Positions 24,133 through 33,500 of a stretch of DNA of 64,000 nt are shown here, piece by piece; position 1 is the stretch's first letter; every line of letters begins with the position of its first letter. The stretch is from contig DJER01000007.1 in assembly GCA_002431905.1 (NCBI GenBank), positions 1 to 64,000 of the forward strand, read 5' to 3'. Below the pieces are notes generated by a model. That model saw only the letters and a list, made by a program, of their open reading frames with translations, was not told the origin of the DNA and did not search any database. Position numbers and translations under genes: made by a program. This stretch comes from Christensenella sp. UBA5893 (GTDB lineage: Bacteria > Bacillota > Clostridia > Christensenellales > UBA1242).

Positions 24133-24161
24133 TTGACATTATATCCCTTTGGAGATATAAT
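24133..24161 (+). promoter_or_regulatory. Perfect consensus promoter overlapped by XRE operators
   Basis: TTGACA, 17 bases, TATAAT: full consensus. Operator 1 (24142-24157) fills the spacer and enters the -10. Confidence 0.75.
24142..24157. promoter_or_regulatory. Candidate XRE operator 1
   Basis: TATCCCTTTGGAGATA; half-sites TATCyC/GGAGATA. 29 bases from operator 2, about three helical turns. Confidence 0.65.
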
Positions 24162-24170
24162 ATACACATA

Positions 24171-24186
24171 TATCTCTATGGAGATA
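24171..24186. promoter_or_regulatory. Candidate XRE operator 2
   Basis: TATCTCTATGGAGATA, differing from operator 1 in two positions and lying just after the transcription start of the + strand gene. Confidence 0.65.
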
Positions 24187-24203
24187 ATAAAAAGGAGAAA
24201 GTT

Positions 24204-24608
24204 ATGTTTAAGGATAGCGATAATAAATTATTTAGGTATATTGATTTTATCAAGACCACTATTATAATACTTGCATTTTTAGTTGGGGCCCTTGCAATAT
24301 TTTACATTGTGGTTGGAGCTATATATTCATATCCAGAGCATATTATAACAGGGGTAATATATTTGCTTATGGCAATTTTTTTTCCTATTATCGGATACAT
24401 ATGTGTAGATTTTATTGCAATGTTGAGTTATGATTTGAAAACAATTAGAAATAAGTTATATGATATAAAAAATGATTCACTTAATAATCTTTTGCAATAT
24501 AATAGTAATGATAACAACTCAAATGAAAGAGAAACTATCTTATCAAACGAACAAATCGCTCAATTGTTGGACAAATTGCAAGAATACAAGGACAAAAATA
24601 AAGATTAA
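24204..24608 (+). CDS. Two-TM membrane protein, likely target of the XRE repressor
   Basis: 134 residues. Transmembrane segments at about 15-38 and 48-72, then a cytoplasmic coiled or helical tail with 'YDLKTIRNKLYDIKN' and a Gln/Leu-rich C-terminus 'EQIAQLLDKLQEYKDKN'. No family is recognised. SD AAAGGAG. The consensus promoter is covered by two operators, so the gene is probably silent unless the XRE protein is displaced. A membrane protein next to an autoregulated single-HTH repressor can be a stress or immunity module; this is inference only. Confidence 0.7.
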   Translation: MFKDSDNKLFRYIDFIKTTIIILAFLVGALAIFYIVVGAIYSYPEHIITGVIYLLMAIFFPIIGYICVDFIAMLSYDLKTIRNKLYDIKNDSLNNLLQYNSNDNNSNERETILSNEQIAQLLDKLQEYKDKNKD

Positions 24609-24617
24609 CACATCACA

Positions 24618-24650
24618 CTCTCTATACATATATAGTATAGGGAGTTTTTT
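24618..24650 (+). terminator. Terminator-like hairpin containing the next gene's SD
   Basis: CTCTCTATAC / GTATAGGGAG stem, seven-base loop, six T, then immediately ATG. The GGGAG in the 3' arm (24640-24644) is the only SD candidate for the downstream gene. Confidence 0.7.
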
Positions 24651-25199
24651 ATGGGTGAAAGTGAAAATAATGTTAATGATGATAAACTTGACGAAAGCAA
24701 GTCAAATCTTACAAATGATAATACATACGATTTAGAAAGCATAACTCAAGACCTAAGGTCTGCTCGTATAATTTCGCCAGCATATGCTGGAAGATGTGGC
24801 GAACTCAACGCAATACTTGAATATCTTTATCAAGCAACGATATTTGAAAATTTGTGGCAAAAAGATGTTGCAAGAACATTAAGACGTATTGCAAAAGATG
24901 AAATGGAACATCTAAATCTATTAGGTCGAACATTGGTTCGGTTAGGTGTTGCACCAATTTACACAACATTTCCACCACAAAGAGATTTGTTTTATTCAAC
25001 AAGATATATAAATTATTGCACTGACCCAAATTTGATGCTAAAAATTTCAATTCAAGGCGAAGAAACTGCAATAAAAAATTATACAAATATGTTAAATATT
25101 TTAACAAACGAGCAAATAAAACGAATCATATCATACATTTTGGAGCAAGAAAAACAGCATTTGGAAGAACTTAACGAACTTTATAAAACATTAAATTAA
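24651..25199 (+). CDS. Ferritin-like di-iron domain protein
   Basis: 182 residues. After a ~30-residue acidic, disordered N-terminus comes a four-helix bundle with the carboxylate/His pattern of ferritin-like proteins: 'AGRCGELNAILEYLYQ' (Glu), 'IAKDEMEHLNLLGRT' (Glu..ExxH), 'IQGEETAIKNYTNM' (Glu) and 'ILEQEKQHLEELNELY' (ExxH). It therefore very likely binds two metal ions and handles peroxide or iron. It resembles rubrerythrin and manganese-catalase-type domains but lacks a rubredoxin part. The SD lies inside a terminator-like hairpin directly before the ATG. It precedes trxB, consistent with redox defence. Confidence 0.8.
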   Translation: MGESENNVNDDKLDESKSNLTNDNTYDLESITQDLRSARIISPAYAGRCGELNAILEYLYQATIFENLWQKDVARTLRRIAKDEMEHLNLLGRTLVRLGVAPIYTTFPPQRDLFYSTRYINYCTDPNLMLKISIQGEETAIKNYTNMLNILTNEQIKRIISYILEQEKQHLEELNELYKTLN

Positions 25200-25209
25200 A
25201 GAATAAAAG

Positions 25210-25240
25210 CAAACAATGACAAAAAGTTGTTTGTTTTTTT
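25210..25240 (+). terminator. Intrinsic terminator
   Basis: CAAACAA / TTGTTTG stem, ten-base loop, seven T. Confidence 0.75.
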
Positions 25241-25258
25241 CTTGTTTTGACATATACT
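25231..25258 (+). promoter_or_regulatory. trxB promoter
   Basis: TTGTTT, 16-base spacer, TATACT; overlaps the T run of the preceding terminator. Confidence 0.5.
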
Positions 25259-25279
25259 AAAAGAAAAAAGGAGAAAAGT

Positions 25280-26197
25280 ATGTACGATTGTATTATTATT
25301 GGTTGTGGTCCAAGTGGAATGACTTGTGCAATATATCTAAAACGAGCAGGCAAATCTGTTTTGGTGTTAGAAAAATCAATGCCAGGTGGACAAGTTGTTC
25401 TTACAAAAGATATTGGAAACTATCCTGCATTCAAAAATGTTGATGGTGTTACACTTGCAACAAGTATGTTTGAACAAATAAAAGAACTTGGTGCAGAGAT
25501 AAAATTTGAAGAAGTTATATCTTGCAACTTGACTAGCAAGGAGAAGGTCGTAAAAACCAATAAGGGCGAATACACAGCAAAAACTGTTTATGTTTCCACG
25601 GGTGCATATGTAAAACCTCTTCAAGTTGAAAATGAAAAAAAGTTTATCAACAAAGGTATCAGTTATTGCGCAACTTGTGATGGTGCATTATTTAAGGGCA
25701 AAGATGTTGCAATTGTTGGTGGGGGCAATGTTTCTATTGAAGATTGTATTTACCTAAGCAATATTGCAAAAACTGTATATCTTATTCATAGAAGAGATAC
25801 ATTTACTGCCGATGAAATTTCAGTTCAAAAAGTAAGAGAATTGGAAAAAGAAGGCATTGTTAAATTTGTATTAAATAGTGAAGTCGTTGGAATTTGTGGA
25901 GAAGATAAATTGGAAAGTATTGTTGTCCACAACAAAATCACAGATACAACATCTGCAATTGATGTTTCGGCATTATTTATTGCAATTGGCAGAAAGCCGG
26001 ACACTGGTTTTATGCTTGGTATTGAACTTGATGAAAAAGGTTATATAAAGGTTAATGACCAAAAGCAAACAAACATAAGTGGTGTCTTTGCTGGTGGGGA
26101 TGTTTCCAATGGAATATTAAAACAAATTGTAACTGCGTGCAGTGATGGTGCAATTGGTGCAAGTTCAATTGTAAAATACTTGGCACAAAACAAATAA
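25280..26197 (+). CDS. trxB: Thioredoxin reductase
   Basis: 305 residues, full length. FAD-binding 'IIGCGPSGMTCAIYLKRAG' at the N-terminus, redox-active 'YCATCDGALF' (Cys-Ala-Thr-Cys, ~residues 132-135), NADPH-binding 'IVGGGNVSIEDCIYLSNIAKTVYLIHRRD' and the FAD motif 'VFAGGDVSNGILKQIVTACSDGAIGA'. The HRRD pair fits NADPH preference. Oxidant defence and thiol homeostasis in the cytoplasm. The start at 25280 follows AAGGAGA; the frame extends 11 codons further up into the promoter. Confidence 0.95.
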   Translation: MYDCIIIGCGPSGMTCAIYLKRAGKSVLVLEKSMPGGQVVLTKDIGNYPAFKNVDGVTLATSMFEQIKELGAEIKFEEVISCNLTSKEKVVKTNKGEYTAKTVYVSTGAYVKPLQVENEKKFINKGISYCATCDGALFKGKDVAIVGGGNVSIEDCIYLSNIAKTVYLIHRRDTFTADEISVQKVRELEKEGIVKFVLNSEVVGICGEDKLESIVVHNKITDTTSAIDVSALFIAIGRKPDTGFMLGIELDEKGYIKVNDQKQTNISGVFAGGDVSNGILKQIVTACSDGAIGASSIVKYLAQNK

Positions 26198-26220
26198 TTA
26201 TTTTTATTACAATAAATATA

Positions 26221-26250
26221 AGAGAAAGTAAAAAACTTTCTCTTTTTTTT
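26221..26250 (+). terminator. Intrinsic terminator
   Basis: AGAGAAAGT / ACTTTCTCT stem with a five-base loop and eight T. Confidence 0.88.
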
Positions 26251-26283
26251 ATTAAAATTTTATTAAAAACAATGGATATTTAT

Positions 26284-26314
26284 TTGACTTTTCGACTAGG
26301 GGGGGGGGTAAACT
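26284..26314 (+). promoter_or_regulatory. Promoter with a G10 tract in the spacer
   Basis: TTGACT (26284-26289), a 19-base spacer ending in ten G (26299-26308), then TAAACT (26309-26314). Losing two G would give the ideal 17-base spacer. This is the arrangement of slipped-strand phase-variable promoters, and homopolymer G of this length is exceptional in this AT-rich sequence. Confidence 0.6.
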
Positions 26315-26378
26315 ATGATTGAATATATTAGCTTGTTTAACGCAAAATAATATATAAAAAGATTAAAAGGAGAAATAA

Positions 26379-27464
26379 ATGAGAAAAAAAGTAAAACTTT
26401 TTATGACAATTGCAAGTATGTGTCTTGCAGTTGCAGTTCTATGTTTTGGTGTATTGTCGGCAACACAAGTATCTTATACTATTGGTGGTAGCATAAGTTA
26501 TGAAGTTGATGATGTGTTTGTAAAGATAAATACAAAGATATACTCAACACCAAACCAAAAAACAGAAAGTGAAATGAATACAGATATAATAACATTATCA
26601 AGTAAAACATTTACACAAATAGAAGCAATAACGGATTACACACTAACACAAACAATGGTAGAGTACACATCAAACGGAGCAGAGAGTTCAAATACTCACA
26701 CAGCAAAAGATAGTAGTAATAATGGAGCAAAAATAGACTACAAAGAAAACGCCTATACTTACTATATAGTAATAAATGTAGAGAACTTATCTCCAAGCAA
26801 AAGTGTATACGCATATTTGAGTGAAGATATATCTTTAAATTCAAATGCAAATACAACAGTTGCAACAAATAAAAAGCAAGATGCAATAGCAAAAGGTGAA
26901 ACATCAAAGAATATAGTCATCGGTTTTTCATTAAAAGATAAAAAAACAAGTATACCAAGTGATATTACTTTCACATCTAATTTGGTCGTAGATTATGAAG
27001 GTAATAGTCCATTAAAAGGTTATATATTTGAAGTATTAGATAGTTCATCAAAGACAATAAAACTAACAAGTTACACAGGAAGTGCAAGCAATTTAGAGAT
27101 ACCATCAACAGTGTCAATAAGTGCAGATGGAACATTTATTGAAGGAAGCGATTACACAGTAACACAAATAGCAGAAGAAGCATTTAAAGGCAATACTAGT
27201 CTTGTTAGTGTGGTAGTACCAAGTAGTGTAACAAGAATTGGGGCATATGCTTTTGACGGTTGTACATCTTTGACTAGTGCGACATTAAACGAAAAGGATG
27301 AAACTATAGATTATGTTTATTGGTGGGCTATAACAGATGTTTCAGAATCAACAGCTTATAAATCTACTTATTTAAATGATGCAGTAACAAATGCAACTTA
27401 TTTGACAACAACTTACAAAGATAAATCATTTATTCAAAAAAGGGGACCAAATATAACAAAGTAG
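26379..27464 (+). CDS. BspA-type leucine-rich repeat surface protein behind poly-G promoter
   Basis: 361 residues. Sec signal peptide (residues ~1-28, 'MCLAVAVLCFGVLSATQ'). The mature N-terminal ~210 residues form a beta-rich domain starting 'VSYTIGGSISYEVDDVFVKI', a start shared by many secreted proteins of gut Bacillota. The C-terminal ~110 residues contain a strand-rich 'GYIFEVLDSSSKTIKLTSYTG' lead-in and one to two LRR_5 units ('IAEEAFKGNTSLVSVVVPSSVTRIGAYAFDGCTSLTSATL'). No C-terminal anchor is visible. AAGGAG lies before the ATG. Probably an exported, possibly phase-variable adhesin or antigen. Confidence 0.82.
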   Translation: MRKKVKLFMTIASMCLAVAVLCFGVLSATQVSYTIGGSISYEVDDVFVKINTKIYSTPNQKTESEMNTDIITLSSKTFTQIEAITDYTLTQTMVEYTSNGAESSNTHTAKDSSNNGAKIDYKENAYTYYIVINVENLSPSKSVYAYLSEDISLNSNANTTVATNKKQDAIAKGETSKNIVIGFSLKDKKTSIPSDITFTSNLVVDYEGNSPLKGYIFEVLDSSSKTIKLTSYTGSASNLEIPSTVSISADGTFIEGSDYTVTQIAEEAFKGNTSLVSVVVPSSVTRIGAYAFDGCTSLTSATLNEKDETIDYVYWWAITDVSESTAYKSTYLNDAVTNATYLTTTYKDKSFIQKRGPNITK

Positions 27465-27470
27465 AAAAAA

Positions 27471-27497
27471 AGATGTTCAAACGAACATCTTTTTTTG
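27471..27497. terminator. Bidirectional terminator
   Basis: AGATGTTC / GAACATCT stem, AAAC/AACG loop, A7 before and T7 after. Confidence 0.9.
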
Positions 27498-27501
27498 TTT
27501 A

Positions 27502-30500
27502 TTATCTTATCTTCATTTTCTTTCTTAAGAGAACAAATGTAAGTGTTAAACCAACAACAACAACGCAAGCAACAACAATTACAATTATTGACACCGCATT
27601 AAGTGGTTCATTTTTTACAACTCTGTATGAGTATAAAAGTTTTCCACTTTCGCTATACAATTGAATAAAGTATGTACCTTTTTCGGTTAATTCAATTTCG
27701 TATGTGCTCTTTATCTTGTTGTCGGCAAGTGCAGAACTGTTAAGGTGAAGGTCTTTTTGTCCTGTTATTTTTAATACGCAGTCGCCAACATCTTCAATAA
27801 GGTTTGCAGTGTTGAATAATACTTTTATTGTGTCAGTTGTTTCTTCGTTTTCTCCAATTGAAACTTGAATTGAAGGGGTTTTGTTATTTAACCAGAAACT
27901 GAATGTAAATTCTTGATTGAACTCATTCCCTGTTGCAATTGTAACAGTGTATTGACCTTTTCCTGTGAGAGCGTCAACAACCGAGAAGTTAAAGTTCTTT
28001 AGGTATGGTTTGTTATTTTTGTAAATAACTGTACCCATATTTTCATTTGTCAACTTTTCTGTTACATCAACTTCATTTTGTAAAATTTGTTTTACATAGT
28101 AGTTTTCATATTCGCTAAAGTCAAAGGCATATCTTGATTCATTCTTGTTAATTATTAAGAAGTATATTGGTTGTTCGTTAATCTCCATTGTTTTTCCTGA
28201 ATCTGTAACACCGGCAGAAAACCAAATCTTATATAAGCCTGGGTCAGAGAATGTGAATGTTTTTTGGTATATGTCTTTTTCTGGTGAATATTCTTCGCCA
28301 TTCTTTAATGCGTGCAATCTTGGTTGAGCACTTTGGTCATAATATCTTGTTGTGTATGAAGGAATCTTTACAACAACATTATCATTATAAACTGCATTAT
28401 TTATTGGAGATTGGTCATTTATTGTGAATATAACTGTTTTTAGGTAGTTGATTGTGTAGAATGCTTTTGTTTCAAACAAATGTACATTTCCAGCCATATC
28501 TTTAAATACCAATTGGTAAATACCAGAGTTTGATAGAACCAAACTTGTTATATCGTTTTCAGTGGTAAGGGTAGGGGTATAAGGCGTTTGACTGTCGCCA
28601 TATGTTATTTCAACATTAACCAAGTTTTCGGCAATTCCATAATATGATTGCCAAGAAATTCTCTTTCCTGAAATGTTGTTTTCTTCTTTTGTTACAACAA
28701 ATCTCTTTTCTGTTCCTGTAAGTTGAGCCGGAGTTCCTTCGTTTTCATAATATGAGAAGTTTCTTAAAATATCATTTGTTTGTGGAATAATGCTTACTGC
28801 AATCTTTCTTTCAAGTTTGCTTGATTCATTATTTGACTTTATTGTGTGAATATATGTTTCGATGTTATTTGTTACATACAAAACAGGTTCGCCATCTTCA
28901 ACATAACCTTGTTCTGTGTTGTAAATTATGTCGTAATCTTTTGTGTTGATGATATAGTGGTTTGTTATCTCATAAGTTGTATTTCCGTCTTGATATGAAT
29001 ATTTGTTGCCTGTTTTTTGAGCGTAGTAGTTTATTCCATCAATTGTATAAACAACTTTGTAATATTCAAAATCATTGTTAGAAATTGTGAACTCAAAATA
29101 TTCATCATACATTTGATTTGTAAATATGTTTGTATATTTTACAACAAGTTTGTATGTATTTGGTTCATTAACAATTTTGCCAGATGAAATTGCTTCCAAA
29201 CTGTCATCGCTATGAAGCAAATAAACATCACATAAAATTTTTGCATTTGTTTGCTTAAATGTAATCTTTATTGCATTGCCGTACATTGAACCTTTGTTAA
29301 ACAACTCATTTAAATTTTGATTTGATGTTCCAAGAAGTGTAAACTCTGGGACTTTGTTATAGATAATAAGGTTTAATGTGTCATAACTTCTGCCTTGAGA
29401 AATTTCCTCAACTGCAATAAATTTCTTTATTGTGAATCTAATTTCAGAACCAAACACGCTGTTGGCAAGGTCTTTTGCAGGAGCTTTTAGAATAATTGTG
29501 TAAACATTTGAATTTGAACCTTTTTGAGGTAAGATGATTTGACCATAACCTGAATTGTTAAATTCGGTAATCTTTCCATCAACTGACAAGTCGAATGACC
29601 TTGTGTCATATGATGAACCAACATTAAGAATAATTCTGTCTTTTGCACTATTATATTTGAATATAATATCTTTTGTTGAGTAGTAGTATTTTACGCCATC
29701 TTCATATTTTTCAACCAAATCAACTGAACTATTTAATTCTTTGTCAACTTTTTCGTTTCCATAGATGTTTGTAAATTCGGTTGTGTCGCCAAAGTTATCA
29801 AGTATTATGTATTTATAGAATATATTTGCCTTTGGTTCGGTTGCAACAATTTTCATATAAGTGTTGCCAAGATAATTTACATAAGTTGTTGTAATTCCCG
29901 CAGGACTAACAAGAGTTTGTCCGGCACTTGCAAAGTATATTTCATCTCTCTTTTCATACAATGCATTTTGTCTATAAGTGTTATCCTCTTTAACATACTC
30001 AAGTATTCTAACTTCAATTGCATATATTGTTGCATCTTGAACTGATGATGTGCTTGGTATTTTGATCAAAATTCCTTCTTGTGATGCATATGTGCTTGTT
30101 TCAGAAGTGTGGAACACAGTTAGGGAAGTGTTAAGTACAGATACTGTCAATGTGATTGTGTCATAAAGTGGAACAAGTCCCAATGTTATGCTTTGTTTTT
30201 GATTGCTTGCAGAAAGTGTTGATAATTTTTTAAGAGTTATTTCACTTGTTGAAATATCAATTGGATTATATTTCGCAAGGTCATAATAAACATTGTTTGA
30301 GTAAGGAGTTTTTAGGAATGTTTGATTTCCAATCTTGATAATACTCCAAGCAAAGTTTGCAATGTTTACTGAATCTAGTGCAAAAGCACTTTTTGCATTG
30401 ATTGTAATGTTTGAACTTAGGTTGTCGTATGAGATGTTTTGTTTTTCATCTCTATTGTTCTGAGTGAAGGTTATTGCTGTAGTACTTGACGATGCTTTTA

Positions 30501-33500
30501 GGTTTGTCAAATAAATTGTGTAGATTGTGATATTCCCAGCAAGGTCAACTTCAACAATTTCAATATATTTGTTAATCAAACTATCATTTGTCAAAAGGTC
30601 ATTTTCTATATCATTGATTGAAGTAAAACCGATTTTTGAGTTTTCAAAATCGCTTGGAAGAGTTTCTTGTGAGTAAATGTTATTGTATTTTGTGTTTTCG
30701 CCATTATTGTTTTCAAAAACTCTGTAATACATACTATAAGTGTCACCATTGTCATAACTTGTAAAGTCAAAAACTCTTTCAAGTTGTGATTTGTCAACAG
30801 GGAATGCATAATATTTATACAAACCAGATACTGTTGATGTGTTATATTTTGTTTCAACTGTTCTTAATAGTGAAGAATCAATTCCACTTAATGATACAAG
30901 TTTGTTCAAATTTTTGTCAGGTGCTTTTGTATCTATAACAAGTGTGCAGGTTTTTTTGAATGAACCTTCTTGGTAATCTTTTTGGTCACCTTCAAACTGC
31001 ATAAAGAATTGAATTGAATTTCCGTCTTTGTATCCACCAATATCATTAAGGCTAATGTTAACAGTGTTTACATTTTCGGAAGTGTTAATTTGATTGCTGC
31101 TTACTTTTACTTGTGTACCGCCGTTGATTGAGTAATATATCTCATTCTTATTGATTTTTGCTCTAAATTTGTTTACTGGGTCTTCCCATTCAAGTTTAAC
31201 ATTTTCATTGTTTGTATAGTAGTCGCCTGATGAACCTTTTGCAAGTTCTGTTCCGTCCAAAGAAGTAACTTTAAAATCTGGAGCACCCGATTCGATACTA
31301 AATATGTAACTAAATTCATTTTGTCCATATTGTGGCAATCCTTGTTTTATTGTCACTTTATAATATCCAACTTTTGTGAATGCTCTTCCAGAAGTTGAAG
31401 TGATGCCACTAAACTTTAGGTAGCCATCACCGTTATCGCTGTATCCTTTGTATATTTCTGTTGATTGTTCAAGAGAGGATTGTTCATATGAATATTTTAT
31501 TTCAGCAGATAGGTTATATGATGAAATCAAACTGTTAAGTTTGTCGTTTGTGTCATAATATGCAATCGAATCTTCAAGATTAAATGTCCCACCATTTGTA
31601 TAGGCATATCCATATGTGTATACAGGGATGTATACAAATACTGGCAATTTGTTTGTTTGAAGAATAGGAGAGTTCTTGTCATTTGCAATCTTTGCAAGAT
31701 ATATATCATTAAAGAACATCTTGTCATTTTCGTTTTCAAGAACTTGAATCTTTATTGCTTCACCAACATAACTGTACATATTTTGTGAACTTGAATCGGT
31801 TACAACTGGATTTGTAATTATTCCGTTTCTGTCTATGATAAATGTAAATGTACGAGTGATGTAATCTTTCTTTTCAGCAAGTTTGTCGTTTAATTGTGAT
31901 GTTTGTGCATATTTTCTTGTTATTACATACTTACCACTCTTGGTTTGCTTGCTTCCGGTTATATTGTTATATTCAAGATTTATTTCCCAACTATATTTGT
32001 CGCCATTTTGCTTTGCCAAAGTTTTTGTTGGGTCAAGTTTTGAATAAATAATTCCATTAACGGTTGCTGAATTATCAAAAACATAAGAGTATGTATAGTT
32101 CAAACTGTTTTGTTCATCAACTTTCTTTGAAGGGGAGAAAGGTGTGAATGTATATTCAACGCTTTCAACTTCCAAAACACCTGATTCTGGAACTGGTAAA
32201 AATTCCAAGGTCAATATTTCATTGCTATTTGCAAGTGTGTTTGCTGTGGTTGGAATATAATATTGATTTTTTGTTGATGATACGTTGTCAACATGATTAA
32301 ATGAACTTAAATATAATGATGTGTTCTTTTGGTCTTTTGTTTTGTAAATAAGGTTTGTTTGACTTGCGTCTGATGATAATTTTACTCTAAATATATTTGA
32401 ATGAGTTTTCAAATATTCTTCTTCTGTAAAGTATCCGTTATTACATAATTCGTCTTGAGTATAGAAAGTTATATCTTTTCCATCTTCAAAAGGAATATGA
32501 ATGCTAAACTTGTTTAATATATTGTTATCAATAAATTTCGTGTTTTCTTGTTCGCTCATAAGCACTTTTGCATTATTTTTTACACTGATGTAAACATCGT
32601 CAAAAGTATTTATTTGCAATAGTTTGAAGTGACTGTTATAAATTTCGGTGTTGTTTAATATTTTGTCTAACCAACTATCATTGTTTGCAAATGGAACTGA
32701 TTGTTTTAGATTTTTAAGTTTGATAACTTTGTATTGTCCAAACATAATATCAACATCGCTTGAAACAATATTTAATTCTGTTGGGTCAACAAATGTTCCA
32801 TCTATTTGTTGAAGAACAATTGAAGGAGTTTTGTCAACAACAAAGGCAAAATACTTTTCGTTTCCGGCACTATCTAATAGTTTGAATACATATAGTCCGT
32901 TTTGAGAAAGTACCGCACTTGATGGTATGCTTTGTGTGTACATTTGAGCATTTGAGTAATCTACCGGAGTATATTCGGAGTCTTCCAAATTTATTTCGTA
33001 GTTTGAAAGAATTGAATAGTCTTTGTTGTAATACTTTTTGCACAAGTCATCGCTAAATGAATATGATGAGTTTAATGAGATAGGGAAGTATTTATATTGT
33101 GCAGAGATGACACTTCCACTTGTTTTGTTATTCCAAGAAACTATAACGCTTTGATTTGTCATAAAATCAATTTGCTTGTTTCTTAAATATGTTGTGTTGT
33201 TGTCTTGAATATTAACAGAAAAGATTTGAATATTATCAATTTCTTCTTTATCAATGGTAAAGGTTGAACTGTAACTTCTGTTAAGGTTTTTCCCAAAATA
33301 CATTGTTACAATATAATTACCATTGCTTGAGAATACTTGACCATCATTTGAAGTGATTTCTGTGTCAATATAATTTCCTGCAAAATTTTCTTGGGTTGAA
33401 ACAACAAGCCTTGTTTTTGCGTTGAATATAGATTTTGATTGTTCATCCTTTTTGATTAAGACATCTTTGTTTGTAAATGAACCGTCGTTTAAAGTTTGTT

